Assembly (NCBI GenBank): GCA_034678415.1
Contig: JAXDBV010000220.1
Span: 1 to 6,245 of the forward strand
Direction: 5' to 3'
DNA length: 6,245 nucleotides
Source of the DNA: JAXDBV01 sp034678415
GTDB taxonomy: Bacteria > Bacteroidota > Bacteroidia > Bacteroidales > VadinHA17
A program made the position numbers and the translations under genes. Of this stretch, positions 1-6,245 are shown one piece after another. Position 1 is the first letter of the stretch, and the number at the start of each line of letters is the position of its first letter. A model generated the notes under the pieces. That model was given only the letters and a program-made list of their open reading frames with translations, had not been told where the DNA came from and did not search any database.

Positions 1-1214
1 TTGCCGAGTTTACCGTTAACCGGGGGTTTGCCTGTATGGGAAGCATGTTTGAATTTTATAATGCTTCTGTGGACAACGCCGACAGTATAGAGTGGGATTT
101 TGGCTCCGGTGCCATCCCGGCTACATCAAAAGAAGATACGGTGAGTGTGACATATAGCTCAAAAGGATTAAAAACAATCCGGTTGACGGCATACCGCGGC
201 ACTTTTGAACAAACGGAGACCAAAACCGACTATATCAACAACCTTGAGAGCATTGATATATCCATCTTCCCTGACACGACCTACCTGCCAGCCGGTGATA
301 CATTGATCCTCAAGGCATTAGGGGCTGATGAGTATACCTGGGAGCCAGCCGATTACCTCGATACCATCACCGGCAATGAAGTAAGCACTACTCCTTTGAC
401 CGATATTACATACACTGTGACGGGCACGCAAGGCAACTGCACGGATCAGGCTACCTCGGTCATACGGATTCTTGTGAATGACGATGTCTGCTCACCCATA
501 CCGCTCGGCCTGGGAAAGAACGGACCCTTCTCGAACCAGAATGCCACCGTGGAAGACAATGAGCCCATACCCGACACGCTTGGAACCGATGCCTGCAACG
601 CACCGCTGAAATGGTGCCCGGAGAACGGGTTGCAGCATACCGTCTGGTTCCAGTTTGAGGCACCCTTAACAGGTACCATCTCTCTCGACACTTACGGATT
701 TGACAACCAGGTGGCTATATATGAGGCCGCCAGCTGCAGCGATATACTGAACGGCAATTATACCCTTCTGGCCGCCAATGATGATTACCATTCCGAACAA
801 TGGAATTATGCCGCGGCCATTGAGAAACTGGAAAACCTGGTACCGGGAAAAACATACTATATCCAGGTGGACGGCAGTGCCGGCGGTGCGGAAGGACTGT
901 TCACCATCATTCTTGGAAACACCCCGCTAATGGGGACGCCCCCGCCGGAATATATTGACCTGTCATACCTGCATGTTTATCCTAATCCCAGCCGGGGGAT
1001 GATCAGGCTGGAATTCAAGAAAAGCATCCACCGCCAGGTGTTCCTGCAACTGGTGAATATCAGCGGCCAGATGATATGGTCAAAACGTCTGCTGTATGCC
1101 GGTGCAGGAGAGAGCCTGGAGATCCGTCCGGAGAACATCAGCACCGGTATCTACTTCCTCGAAATGATTTCTGACCGAACTGTGGAACGTGTGAAGATTA
1201 TCCTTGAAAAATGA
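1..1214 (+). CDS. Secreted PKD/PPC-domain protein with T9SS C-terminal sorting domain (5' end missing)
   Basis: The reading frame is open to the left edge (first full codon at 3), so this is the C-terminal part of a larger protein; the Met at 36 lies inside a domain and is probably not the start. Counting from that Met: residues ~1-68 are a PKD fold with the typical WDFG motif (20-23). Residues ~72-148 are a second Ig/PKD-like domain of the kind common in Bacteroidota adhesins (YTW at 100-102, ITYTVTG at 124-130). Residues ~150-294 resemble a pre-peptidase C-terminal (PPC) beta-sandwich, with WFQF at 204-207, ANDD at 247-250 and several Cys (152, 187, 194, 234). Residues ~311-392 are a type A sorting domain: VYPNPSRG (314-321), NISGQ (341-345), STGIYFLE (369-376) and a basic, hydrophobic end. 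Such tails direct export through the T9SS and are normally cleaved. The protein is therefore inferred to be secreted or surface-anchored. Any catalytic domain would lie upstream; no enzymatic motif is visible here. Confidence 0.9.
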   Translation, partial: AEFTVNRGFACMGSMFEFYNASVDNADSIEWDFGSGAIPATSKEDTVSVTYSSKGLKTIRLTAYRGTFEQTETKTDYINNLESIDISIFPDTTYLPAGDTLILKALGADEYTWEPADYLDTITGNEVSTTPLTDITYTVTGTQGNCTDQATSVIRILVNDDVCSPIPLGLGKNGPFSNQNATVEDNEPIPDTLGTDACNAPLKWCPENGLQHTVWFQFEAPLTGTISLDTYGFDNQVAIYEAASCSDILNGNYTLLAANDDYHSEQWNYAAAIEKLENLVPGKTYYIQVDGSAGGAEGLFTIILGNTPLMGTPPPEYIDLSYLHVYPNPSRGMIRLEFKKSIHRQVFLQLVNISGQMIWSKRLLYAGAGESLEIRPENISTGIYFLEMISDRTVERVKIILEK

Positions 1215-1255
1215 CGAGCCCGGGGAAAAGTGCTACAGCAGGGTGATGTCATGAT

Positions 1256-1747
1256 TCATTCTTCCTTACGGAACGAATAGATATCCCTGTCGAACATATA
1301 CAGGTTTTTACCTTCCAGGAGATTCAGCTTATCAATGATATCCTGAGCATTTCTTTCTTCCTCAATCTGTTCATTAACAAACCATTGTACCCAGTTCAGG
1401 GTTGTATAATCGGGCAGATCATGACATACGGCGACAATTTCGTTGATGGAAGCGGTAATGTATTGCTCGTGCTTAAGCACCTCTTTAAACATCCCGGCAA
1501 CATTCTTGAAATCAACAGGCGGTTTTTTCAGGGCAGGAATAACTGCTTTACCTCCCCTTTCATTAATGAACCCGACAAACTTCAGCATGTGTTCGAGTTC
1601 TTCTTCTGCCTGGGCATACAACCATTTGGCAATGCCGGGATATCCCTGGGTTTCTGACCAGGATGCCATAGCGAGGTACAGGAAGGATGAGAATCCCTCT
1701 TTTTCGATCTGCTGATTGCAGATGTCTTCAACTTTTTTGTGTAACAT
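1256..1747 (-). CDS. ftnA: Ferritin, non-haem iron storage protein
   Basis: This is a 163-residue protein of normal length for bacterial non-haem ferritins (FtnA type). It oxidises Fe(II) at a di-iron ferroxidase centre and stores the mineral in a cytoplasmic 24-subunit shell. The ligands are all present and fall at the same numbers as in E. coli FtnA: E17, Y24, E50 and H53 in the EEELEH segment, E94 in KHEQ, and E126, Q127 and E130 in NEQIEEE. The bacterioferritin haem-ligand context is not evident and there is no encapsulin-targeting tail, so this is neither Bfr nor a cargo ferritin. The ATG at 1747 fits the family N-terminus and is preceded by an AT-rich leader without a Shine-Dalgarno sequence, as usual in Bacteroidota. 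The gene lies 65 nt downstream of icd on the same strand, so read-through is possible. An imperfect palindrome at 1767-1782 may be an operator. It converges with the secreted-protein gene across 41 nt. Confidence 0.96.
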   Translation of the reverse strand: MLHKKVEDICNQQIEKEGFSSFLYLAMASWSETQGYPGIAKWLYAQAEEELEHMLKFVGFINERGGKAVIPALKKPPVDFKNVAGMFKEVLKHEQYITASINEIVAVCHDLPDYTTLNWVQWFVNEQIEEERNAQDIIDKLNLLEGKNLYMFDRDIYSFRKEE

Positions 1748-1766
1748 AATTGATGTGGTTAAGTAA

Positions 1767-1782
1767 AACGATATAATTCGTT
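1767..1782 (-). promoter_or_regulatory. Inverted repeat upstream of ferritin, candidate operator
   Basis: The 16-bp sequence AACGAATTATATCGTT (minus strand) has perfect 5-bp arms, AACGA and TCGTT, around an AT-rich 6-bp centre. It ends 19 nt before the ferritin start codon, where a repressor could cover the core promoter or the early transcript. It does not match the Fur box consensus. Calling it regulatory is inference from symmetry and position only; such short palindromes also occur by chance in AT-rich gaps. Confidence 0.3.
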
Positions 1783-1812
1783 ATTTCCGGAACAATAGTA
1801 CAGATCATTTGT

Positions 1813-3081
1813 TCATTCCATCTGCCGTATGATTTCATCAGCAAACTGTGATGTTTTCAGGAGTATGGCTCCATCCATCAGCCGTTCCAAATCATAGGTT
1901 ACTCTTTTATTCCTGATGGCTCCTTCAAGTCCTTTGACGATCAGTTCAGCCGCCTCTTTCCACCCGATATATTCGAGCATCATTACGCCTGAGAGGATGA
2001 GGGATCCCGGATTCACCATGTCTTTCCCCGCATATTTCGGTGCGGTTCCATGGGTAGCTTCGAACACGGCATGACCGGTTTCGTAATTGATATTTGCTCC
2101 CGGAGCGATGCCTATGCCGCCCACGATGGCTGCCAAGGCATCGGAGATATAGTCTCCGTTCAGGTTAAGGGTTGCTATCACCGAATAGTCGGCCGGACGG
2201 GTAAGGATCTGTTGAAGGAAGGCATCGGCAATAGAATCCTTTATAATAATCATACCCGATTGGACGGCTTCTTTCAGCGCCTGTTCAGCCACCGTTTCTC
2301 CTCCGGTTTCCTTAATCCTGTTAAACCTGTTCCAGGTGAACACCTTCCCGGCAAATTCACGTTCCGCCAGTTCATACCCCCACATTTTAAAGCCGCCTTC
2401 GGTGAACTTCATAATATTACCCTTATGCACAAGGGTGACCGACGGGAGGTGATGGTGTATGGCATACCTGATGGCAGCTCTCACGAGCCGTTCTGTTCCT
2501 TCCCTTGACACAGGCTTGATACCGACAGAGGAGGTCTCCGGGAAACGGATGTTTTTGACACCCATTTCTTCCTGCAGGAAGTGCAATATCTTTTGCGCTT
2601 CGGGTGTACCCTGCATCCACTCGATACCGGCGTAAATATCCTCGGAGTTCTCCCGGAAAATCACCATATTGGTCAAAGCCGGATTTTTGACGGGGGACGG
2701 TACACCCGGGTAATATTTCACGGGGCGGAGGCATACATAAAGATCAAGTTCCTGCCTCAATGCCACATTCAATGAACGTATTCCTCCGCCCACGGGAGTT
2801 GTGAGCGGGCCTTTGATAGCCACGAGGTGTGTTCTTATCGCTTCGAGGGTAGTATCGGGAAGCCATTCACCCGCAAGGCGGTAGGCCTTCTCCCCGGCCA
2901 GCACTTCTTTCCATCTGATGCTCCGTTTACGTTGGTATGCCTTTTCCACTGCCGCATTGAACACCCTGACGGAGGCAGCCCATATATCGGGCCCCGTACC
3001 ATCCCCCTCGATAAAGGGAATGACAAGGTGATCGGGAACATACAGCCTGCCGTCAGCAAAACGGATTATGCCGGTTTTCAT
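1813..3081 (-). CDS. icd: NADP-dependent isocitrate dehydrogenase
   Basis: This 422-residue cytoplasmic TCA-cycle enzyme converts isocitrate plus NADP+ to 2-oxoglutarate, CO2 and NADPH. It aligns over its full length with the homodimeric bacterial Icd family (E. coli 416 aa, B. subtilis 423 aa). Substrate and metal residues are present: S103, N105 and R109 (IRSLNVALR), R119, R143, Y150, K220 (LVHKGNIMK), D286, and D310 and D314 (NGDYISD). Cofactor choice is readable: K349-Y350 in HGTAPKY plus Y396 and R400 match the NADP-specific set of E. coli (K344, Y345, Y391, R395). The segment at ~244-280 is longer than in E. coli and resembles the Bacillus type (KVFTW..., IIIKDSIAD). S103 corresponds to the serine phosphorylated by AceK in enterobacteria. 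The ATG at 3081 gives the standard N-terminus. A Bacteroidota-type promoter lies 27 nt upstream, so it is probably transcribed apart from the two-component genes. Ferritin follows after 65 nt. Confidence 0.98.
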   Translation of the reverse strand: MKTGIIRFADGRLYVPDHLVIPFIEGDGTGPDIWAASVRVFNAAVEKAYQRKRSIRWKEVLAGEKAYRLAGEWLPDTTLEAIRTHLVAIKGPLTTPVGGGIRSLNVALRQELDLYVCLRPVKYYPGVPSPVKNPALTNMVIFRENSEDIYAGIEWMQGTPEAQKILHFLQEEMGVKNIRFPETSSVGIKPVSREGTERLVRAAIRYAIHHHLPSVTLVHKGNIMKFTEGGFKMWGYELAEREFAGKVFTWNRFNRIKETGGETVAEQALKEAVQSGMIIIKDSIADAFLQQILTRPADYSVIATLNLNGDYISDALAAIVGGIGIAPGANINYETGHAVFEATHGTAPKYAGKDMVNPGSLILSGVMMLEYIGWKEAAELIVKGLEGAIRNKRVTYDLERLMDGAILLKTSQFADEIIRQME

Positions 3082-3108
3082 GGTTGTTTATCGTTATTTT
3101 TTGCGGAT

Positions 3109-3138
3109 CAAAGGTAATGGAAAAACCATGAAAACGAA
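3109..3138 (-). promoter_or_regulatory. Bacteroidota-type promoter of icd
   Basis: On the minus strand, TACCTTTG (3116-3109) is an exact match to the -7 consensus TAnnTTTG of Bacteroidota primary sigma factors. TTCG (3138-3135), three of four matches to the -33 element TTTG, sits 18 bp upstream of it, within the accepted spacing. The -7 box ends 27 nt before the icd ATG, which predicts a short A-rich leader of roughly 20 nt. The -33 element falls in the loop of the putative terminator hairpin of the upstream operon. Confidence 0.6.
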
Positions 3139-3148
3139 GTTTCATTGG
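3121..3148 (-). terminator. Weak intrinsic terminator candidate after the receiver gene
   Basis: On the minus strand, 23 nt after the receiver stop codon, a hairpin has arms ATGAAA (3145-3140) and TTTCAT (3133-3128) around a 6-nt loop CTTCGT. Two further G-C pairs lie at the base (3148-3147 with 3127-3126) beyond a single bulged A (3146). Five T residues follow directly (3125-3121). The order stem then T-tract is right for a rho-independent terminator of the kinase-receiver operon, but the stem is mostly A-T, so termination would be partial at best. Confidence 0.38.
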
Positions 3149-3171
3149 ATCTGCCTGATCAGGATTCACGG

Positions 3172-3534
3172 TTATTCATATTCCTTCAGCAATTTCAGCA
3201 ATTCCTCGTTTGGGAAAGGTTTTGTAAGGATTTTGGCAGCGCCGAGGGCACGAGCGGCGTTGAGGTAGCTTACCGGGCCAATCCTCCCTCCACCGGAGAT
3301 GGCAATGAGCACGGTATCGGGATATTTTTTGCGCATCTCAATAATGGTTTCTATCCCGTCCATATCAGGCATGATAATATCAGTTATCACCACTCTTGCA
3401 GGATACTGCTGAAAGAGCTGCAGCGCTTCAATGCCATTGATTGCATCCATCACCTCGTACCCATTTTTCTCGAGAAGCTTTTTCAGCATGAGCCTGAAGT
3501 CATGGTCATCATCGACAAGCAGGATTCTGTACAT
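3172..3534 (-). CDS. Single-domain response regulator (CheY-like receiver)
   Basis: This protein is 120 residues and consists only of a REC domain, with no output domain. Receiver hallmarks are complete: acidic pocket D8-D9-D10 in LLVDDD, phosphoacceptor D52 in TDIIMPDMDG, switch residue S80 in ISGGG, and K105 in KPF. The frame is open further upstream to a Met at 3585, but I chose the Met at 3534. It places LLVDDD at the usual distance from the N-terminus, avoids a 47-nt overlap with the kinase, and leaves a 4-nt gap after the kinase stop with an A-rich leader. The tight spacing means co-transcription and probably translational coupling with the hybrid kinase, which is the likely phosphodonor. 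It presumably acts by protein-protein contact, as a phosphorelay intermediate or as a phosphate sink; the target is not encoded here. Confidence 0.93.
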   Translation of the reverse strand: MYRILLVDDDHDFRLMLKKLLEKNGYEVMDAINGIEALQLFQQYPARVVITDIIMPDMDGIETIIEMRKKYPDTVLIAISGGGRIGPVSYLNAARALGAAKILTKPFPNEELLKLLKEYE

Positions 3535-3538
3535 GGTT

Positions 3539-6245
3539 TTATTTATTTTGGGTGGTTTCAAACAGTTGCCGGATGGTAGTCCCAAGTTCCGTTATAGTCA
3601 GGGGTTTGAACAGGAACCGGCTTATACCGGTTGATGTTATCCGTTCAGGGATGACCGTCTCGCGGTAACTTGTAACAAGGATCACGGGTATTGCAGGCCG
3701 TATATGCAGGATTTCGGCGGCCAGTTTCTCACCCGTCATTTCGGGCATCACCATATCGGTGATCAGCATGTCGTAATCGGAAGGATTGCCCATGAACAGA
3801 TTGAGGGCTTCGAGGGGATCGTTGGCAACGGTAATATGATAACCAATCTTTCCAAGCATTTTTTTCGCCATGGTTGTTATTTCCCGGTCATCATCCACGA
3901 ATAGAATTCGTTCCGTTCCATATACGGCTTCGTTTTCCCGCACATTTTCAGTTAATAATTCCTGTTCGGCTTTGTGCACCGGGAGGAACACATGGAATAC
4001 ACTTCCTTTTCCGGGTTCACTTTCAACAAATATTTCTCCGCCGGAGTGTTTAATGATCCCGTGGGCTACCGGGAGACCCAGTCCTGTACCTTCGCCTACC
4101 GGTTTCGTAGTGAAAAAGGGTTCAAAGATTCTATCCCTTGTGTTTTCATCCATACCGACTCCCGTATCCTTTACCTGGAGGTGAATGTATGATCCCCAGG
4201 ATAGTGCGGGGAACGCTTTCTTGAGTTCTTCATCCGTGTTCACCTGTTTCAGCACCACCTCGAGCATTCCTTCCTTGTTTCGCATGGCATAGGTAGCGTT
4301 GGTAGCGAGGTTGAAGAGCACCTGTTGCAGCTGTGTTGGATCGGCCATCACCGGATCACATTTGGTGCAGATACTGGTTTTTATTTTGATGGATGCTGGC
4401 ACCGATCCTTTGAGGAGTTGCACCGATTCGTTGACCACCCTGGCAACATCCACGGGTTCATTCTTGGTGTCGAACTGACGGCTAAAGGTGAGGATTTTCC
4501 GCACAAGGTCTTTACCCCGTTCCGATGCCCTGAGGATGTTGGACAGGTCATCATACAGTTCACTGTTTTTGTCCGTCTCTTTTTTTGCCATATCGGCATA
4601 TCCCATGATGGTAGCCAGGATGTTGTTAAAGTCATGCGCCAGTCCGCCGGCCAGGGTCCCGATAGTTTCCATTTTCTGTGACTGCTGCAATTGTTCTTCG
4701 AGCTGTTTCTCGCGTGTTACATCCCTCTTCACGGCAACGAAATTAACGATTTCACCCGCTTCATTCTTCACGGGTGAAATGGTTGCTTCCTCATGAAAGA
4801 GAGAACCGTTCTTATGCCTGTTGACAAAAACCCCGTGCCACATGCTTCCGGAAAGAATGGTATTCCACAGGTTCTCATAAAAGGCACGGCTATGGATTCC
4901 GCTTTTAAGGATGGACGGATGCTTTCCCAGCGCTTCTTTCACCGAATATCCCGAGGTTTTTTCGAAGGCCGGATTTGCATAAAGTATTCTGCCCTGGATA
5001 TCGGTAATGACAACAATCTCCGCTGACTGTTCAATGGCTGTCATCAGTCTCAGCTGCATTTCCTCAGACTTCTTACGTTCGCTGACATCCCGCACGATAG
5101 CCTGAACGATTTGCTCGTCTTTGAGCAAGACCTTTGTGAGGCGGACCTCGACCCAGAAGAGTGTACCATCAGCTTTTTTATGAATCCATTCAAACAGCTG
5201 TGGCTGGCCTTCCTCCGCCTTCTGTATGAACTGCGTTGACAGGATTTCCGATGAGAGGCCGTCCGGCTGGTATTCCGGCGAATATTCTGCCGGCGTTTTC
5301 CCCACGATATCGGCTGAGGATTTACCATACAACACTTCAGCCATCCTGTTGCAGTCGATGAATATTCCATGTTTCAACAGGAGGATGGCATCATTGGCTC
5401 CTTCGAACAGGGTGCGGTACCGTACTTCGCTGTCCCTGCGTCTATCTTCCTCCAGCTTCCTTGCCAGGATGGAAGTGATCTGTCCGGCAATGGCAGAAAT
5501 CCTGACAATATCCTGTTCATTGAACATCCCTTTCCTGGCAATATCCAGTACGCCCATGCACTGATCTTCATAAATCGGGGGGACGCTGAGCAGCATATCG
5601 TTACCCAGGAGTCTGACTACCCGCGGAACTGTTTTGCCCACCGTTCCATTCTGCACATATTCACGATACAGGGATACCAGTTCATCGACGGAACGGCAGA
5701 GAACCGGCTGGCCGGAACGGATAACCCTGGTATAATGACTCGTCTCCTTGAGCTCGATAATGGTATCTTGAAGCAGGTTAAGGCCGGTAATCTTCTGCAC
5801 CTTGTCGAGCATGACCGGTGTCAAACCGAAGAGTGCCGGTTTCAGCCGTTTCCTGTCCTCGGTCATCAGGAGTATGGAGGCGCCGTACCCCATGAACAGC
5901 TTCCCCGTTTTCTCAAATAGAAGATAAAGGATCTCGTCGAGCGATTTGCTTTCATTCGCCGCCCTGTTCAGCTCGGAGATCAGCTCAAGATCATCCCGCT
6001 GCTGACGGTTTTTCTCTTCCATGACTATTTTGACAATAATCGATGTGATCTGGCTGGCAAATTGTTCCAGCCGGCTGATATCTTCTCCTGAGAACATGGT
6101 ATTCTTTCCGATCGAGAAAATACCCACGGGCTCACCGGCCGATATCAGTGGTATATTTACCATGCTCTGCAGCCCCACCAGCTTCGTAAGCAGCGGGATG
6201 AAATGAGTCATCCCTGTAAGGTTATCATGCTCGGCAATCAGTTTC
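3539..6245 (-). CDS. Hybrid sensor histidine kinase, GAF-GAF-PAS-PAS-HisKA-HATPase-REC (5' end missing)
   Basis: The frame runs off the right edge. The Met at 6211 is inside a GAF domain and at least 11 in-frame codons precede it, so it is not the true start. Numbered from that Met: end of GAF1 (to ~60), GAF2 (~75-252), PAS1 with PAC (~262-380), PAS2 with PAC (~388-502), a short coiled linker, HisKA with H526 in GLAHDFNN, HATPase_c with N-box N638, G1 DTGVGM (682-687), F-box FEPFF (696-700) and G2 GEGTGLGL (706-713), then REC with D773-D774-D775, phosphoacceptor D819 in TDMVMPEMTG, T847 and K869. All catalytic residues are present, so the kinase should be active. No transmembrane segment is seen in the 901 visible residues, which suggests a cytoplasmic sensor unless the missing N-terminus anchors it. 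PAS2 lacks the LOV cysteine motif (GxNCRFLQ), so it is not a LOV photosensor; its tryptophans (449, 458) recall PAS domains of the NifL/Aer kind. The signal is unknown. The receiver gene follows after 4 nt. Confidence 0.95.
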   Translation of the reverse strand, partial: KLIAEHDNLTGMTHFIPLLTKLVGLQSMVNIPLISAGEPVGIFSIGKNTMFSGEDISRLEQFASQITSIIVKIVMEEKNRQQRDDLELISELNRAANESKSLDEILYLLFEKTGKLFMGYGASILLMTEDRKRLKPALFGLTPVMLDKVQKITGLNLLQDTIIELKETSHYTRVIRSGQPVLCRSVDELVSLYREYVQNGTVGKTVPRVVRLLGNDMLLSVPPIYEDQCMGVLDIARKGMFNEQDIVRISAIAGQITSILARKLEEDRRRDSEVRYRTLFEGANDAILLLKHGIFIDCNRMAEVLYGKSSADIVGKTPAEYSPEYQPDGLSSEILSTQFIQKAEEGQPQLFEWIHKKADGTLFWVEVRLTKVLLKDEQIVQAIVRDVSERKKSEEMQLRLMTAIEQSAEIVVITDIQGRILYANPAFEKTSGYSVKEALGKHPSILKSGIHSRAFYENLWNTILSGSMWHGVFVNRHKNGSLFHEEATISPVKNEAGEIVNFVAVKRDVTREKQLEEQLQQSQKMETIGTLAGGLAHDFNNILATIMGYADMAKKETDKNSELYDDLSNILRASERGKDLVRKILTFSRQFDTKNEPVDVARVVNESVQLLKGSVPASIKIKTSICTKCDPVMADPTQLQQVLFNLATNATYAMRNKEGMLEVVLKQVNTDEELKKAFPALSWGSYIHLQVKDTGVGMDENTRDRIFEPFFTTKPVGEGTGLGLPVAHGIIKHSGGEIFVESEPGKGSVFHVFLPVHKAEQELLTENVRENEAVYGTERILFVDDDREITTMAKKMLGKIGYHITVANDPLEALNLFMGNPSDYDMLITDMVMPEMTGEKLAAEILHIRPAIPVILVTSYRETVIPERITSTGISRFLFKPLTITELGTTIRQLFETTQNK

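Noticed and set aside
446..691. 81-codon minus-strand open frame opposite the secreted protein
   Set aside because: It is antisense to a well-supported PPC-like domain, and its translation is low-information and without motifs.
1748..1812. Separate ferritin promoter in the icd-ferritin gap
   Set aside because: The best -7 candidates on the minus strand (TACTATTG, TATCGTTT) miss TAnnTTTG by one and two bases. The first has no suitably spaced TTTG and the second only a weak one, so I do not call a promoter here although one may exist.
2050..2508. 152-codon plus-strand open frame
   Set aside because: It is antisense to the highly conserved centre of icd (K220 to D310 region). It has no family resemblance and no leader or promoter.
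3535..3585. 17-residue upstream extension of the receiver, starting at Met 3585
   Set aside because: It would overlap the 3' end of the kinase by 47 nt, and the extra residues are unlike any receiver N-terminus. The Met at 3534 fits the family and sits 4 nt after the kinase stop.
4706..5048. PAS2 of the kinase as a LOV light-sensing domain
   Set aside because: The flavin-adduct cysteine motif of LOV domains is absent. The equivalent stretch around residues 429-438 has no cysteine.
5369..5920. 183-codon plus-strand open frame
   Set aside because: It lies fully antisense to the GAF2/PAS1 part of the histidine kinase, whose protein shows clear domains and motifs. Its translation has no recognisable fold and is a shadow of the kinase codons.

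Overview
The window looks like chromosomal DNA from a member of the Bacteroidota. Three things support this: a type IX secretion (T9SS) C-terminal sorting domain on the first protein, A-rich leaders without Shine-Dalgarno sequences ahead of the start codons, and a TAnnTTTG-type promoter element upstream of icd. Base composition is moderate. I see no tRNA, rRNA, CRISPR array, insertion sequence or other sign of mobile DNA, and no intergenic gap exceeds about 90 bases. Nearly all of the sequence is coding.

Layout. Positions 1-1214 (+) hold the C-terminal part of a secreted multidomain protein: PKD, a second Ig-like domain, a PPC-like beta-sandwich and a T9SS sorting tail. A 41-bp convergent gap follows. 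All remaining genes are on the minus strand. In transcription order they are a hybrid sensor histidine kinase whose 5' end lies beyond the right edge (6245-3539), a stand-alone CheY-like receiver 4 nt after it (3534-3172), an NADP-dependent isocitrate dehydrogenase (3081-1813) and a ferritin (1747-1256). The 90-bp gap before icd holds a good promoter candidate and a weak hairpin with a T-tract. The 65-bp gap before the ferritin gene holds a small inverted repeat that could be an operator.

How the genes work together. The kinase and single-domain receiver are almost certainly one operon and form a multi-step phosphorelay: GAF-GAF-PAS-PAS input, HisKA/HATPase core, a C-terminal receiver, then a free receiver. 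No DNA-binding output and no HPt domain is encoded here, so the output is unknown. Icd feeds the TCA cycle and makes NADPH, while ferritin stores iron. Their adjacency may mean co-transcription or shared regulation, but the sequence does not prove it. The secreted protein is unrelated by orientation.

I did not find a clearly new biological system. These are recognisable families in ordinary arrangement, and the findings below are modest leads.
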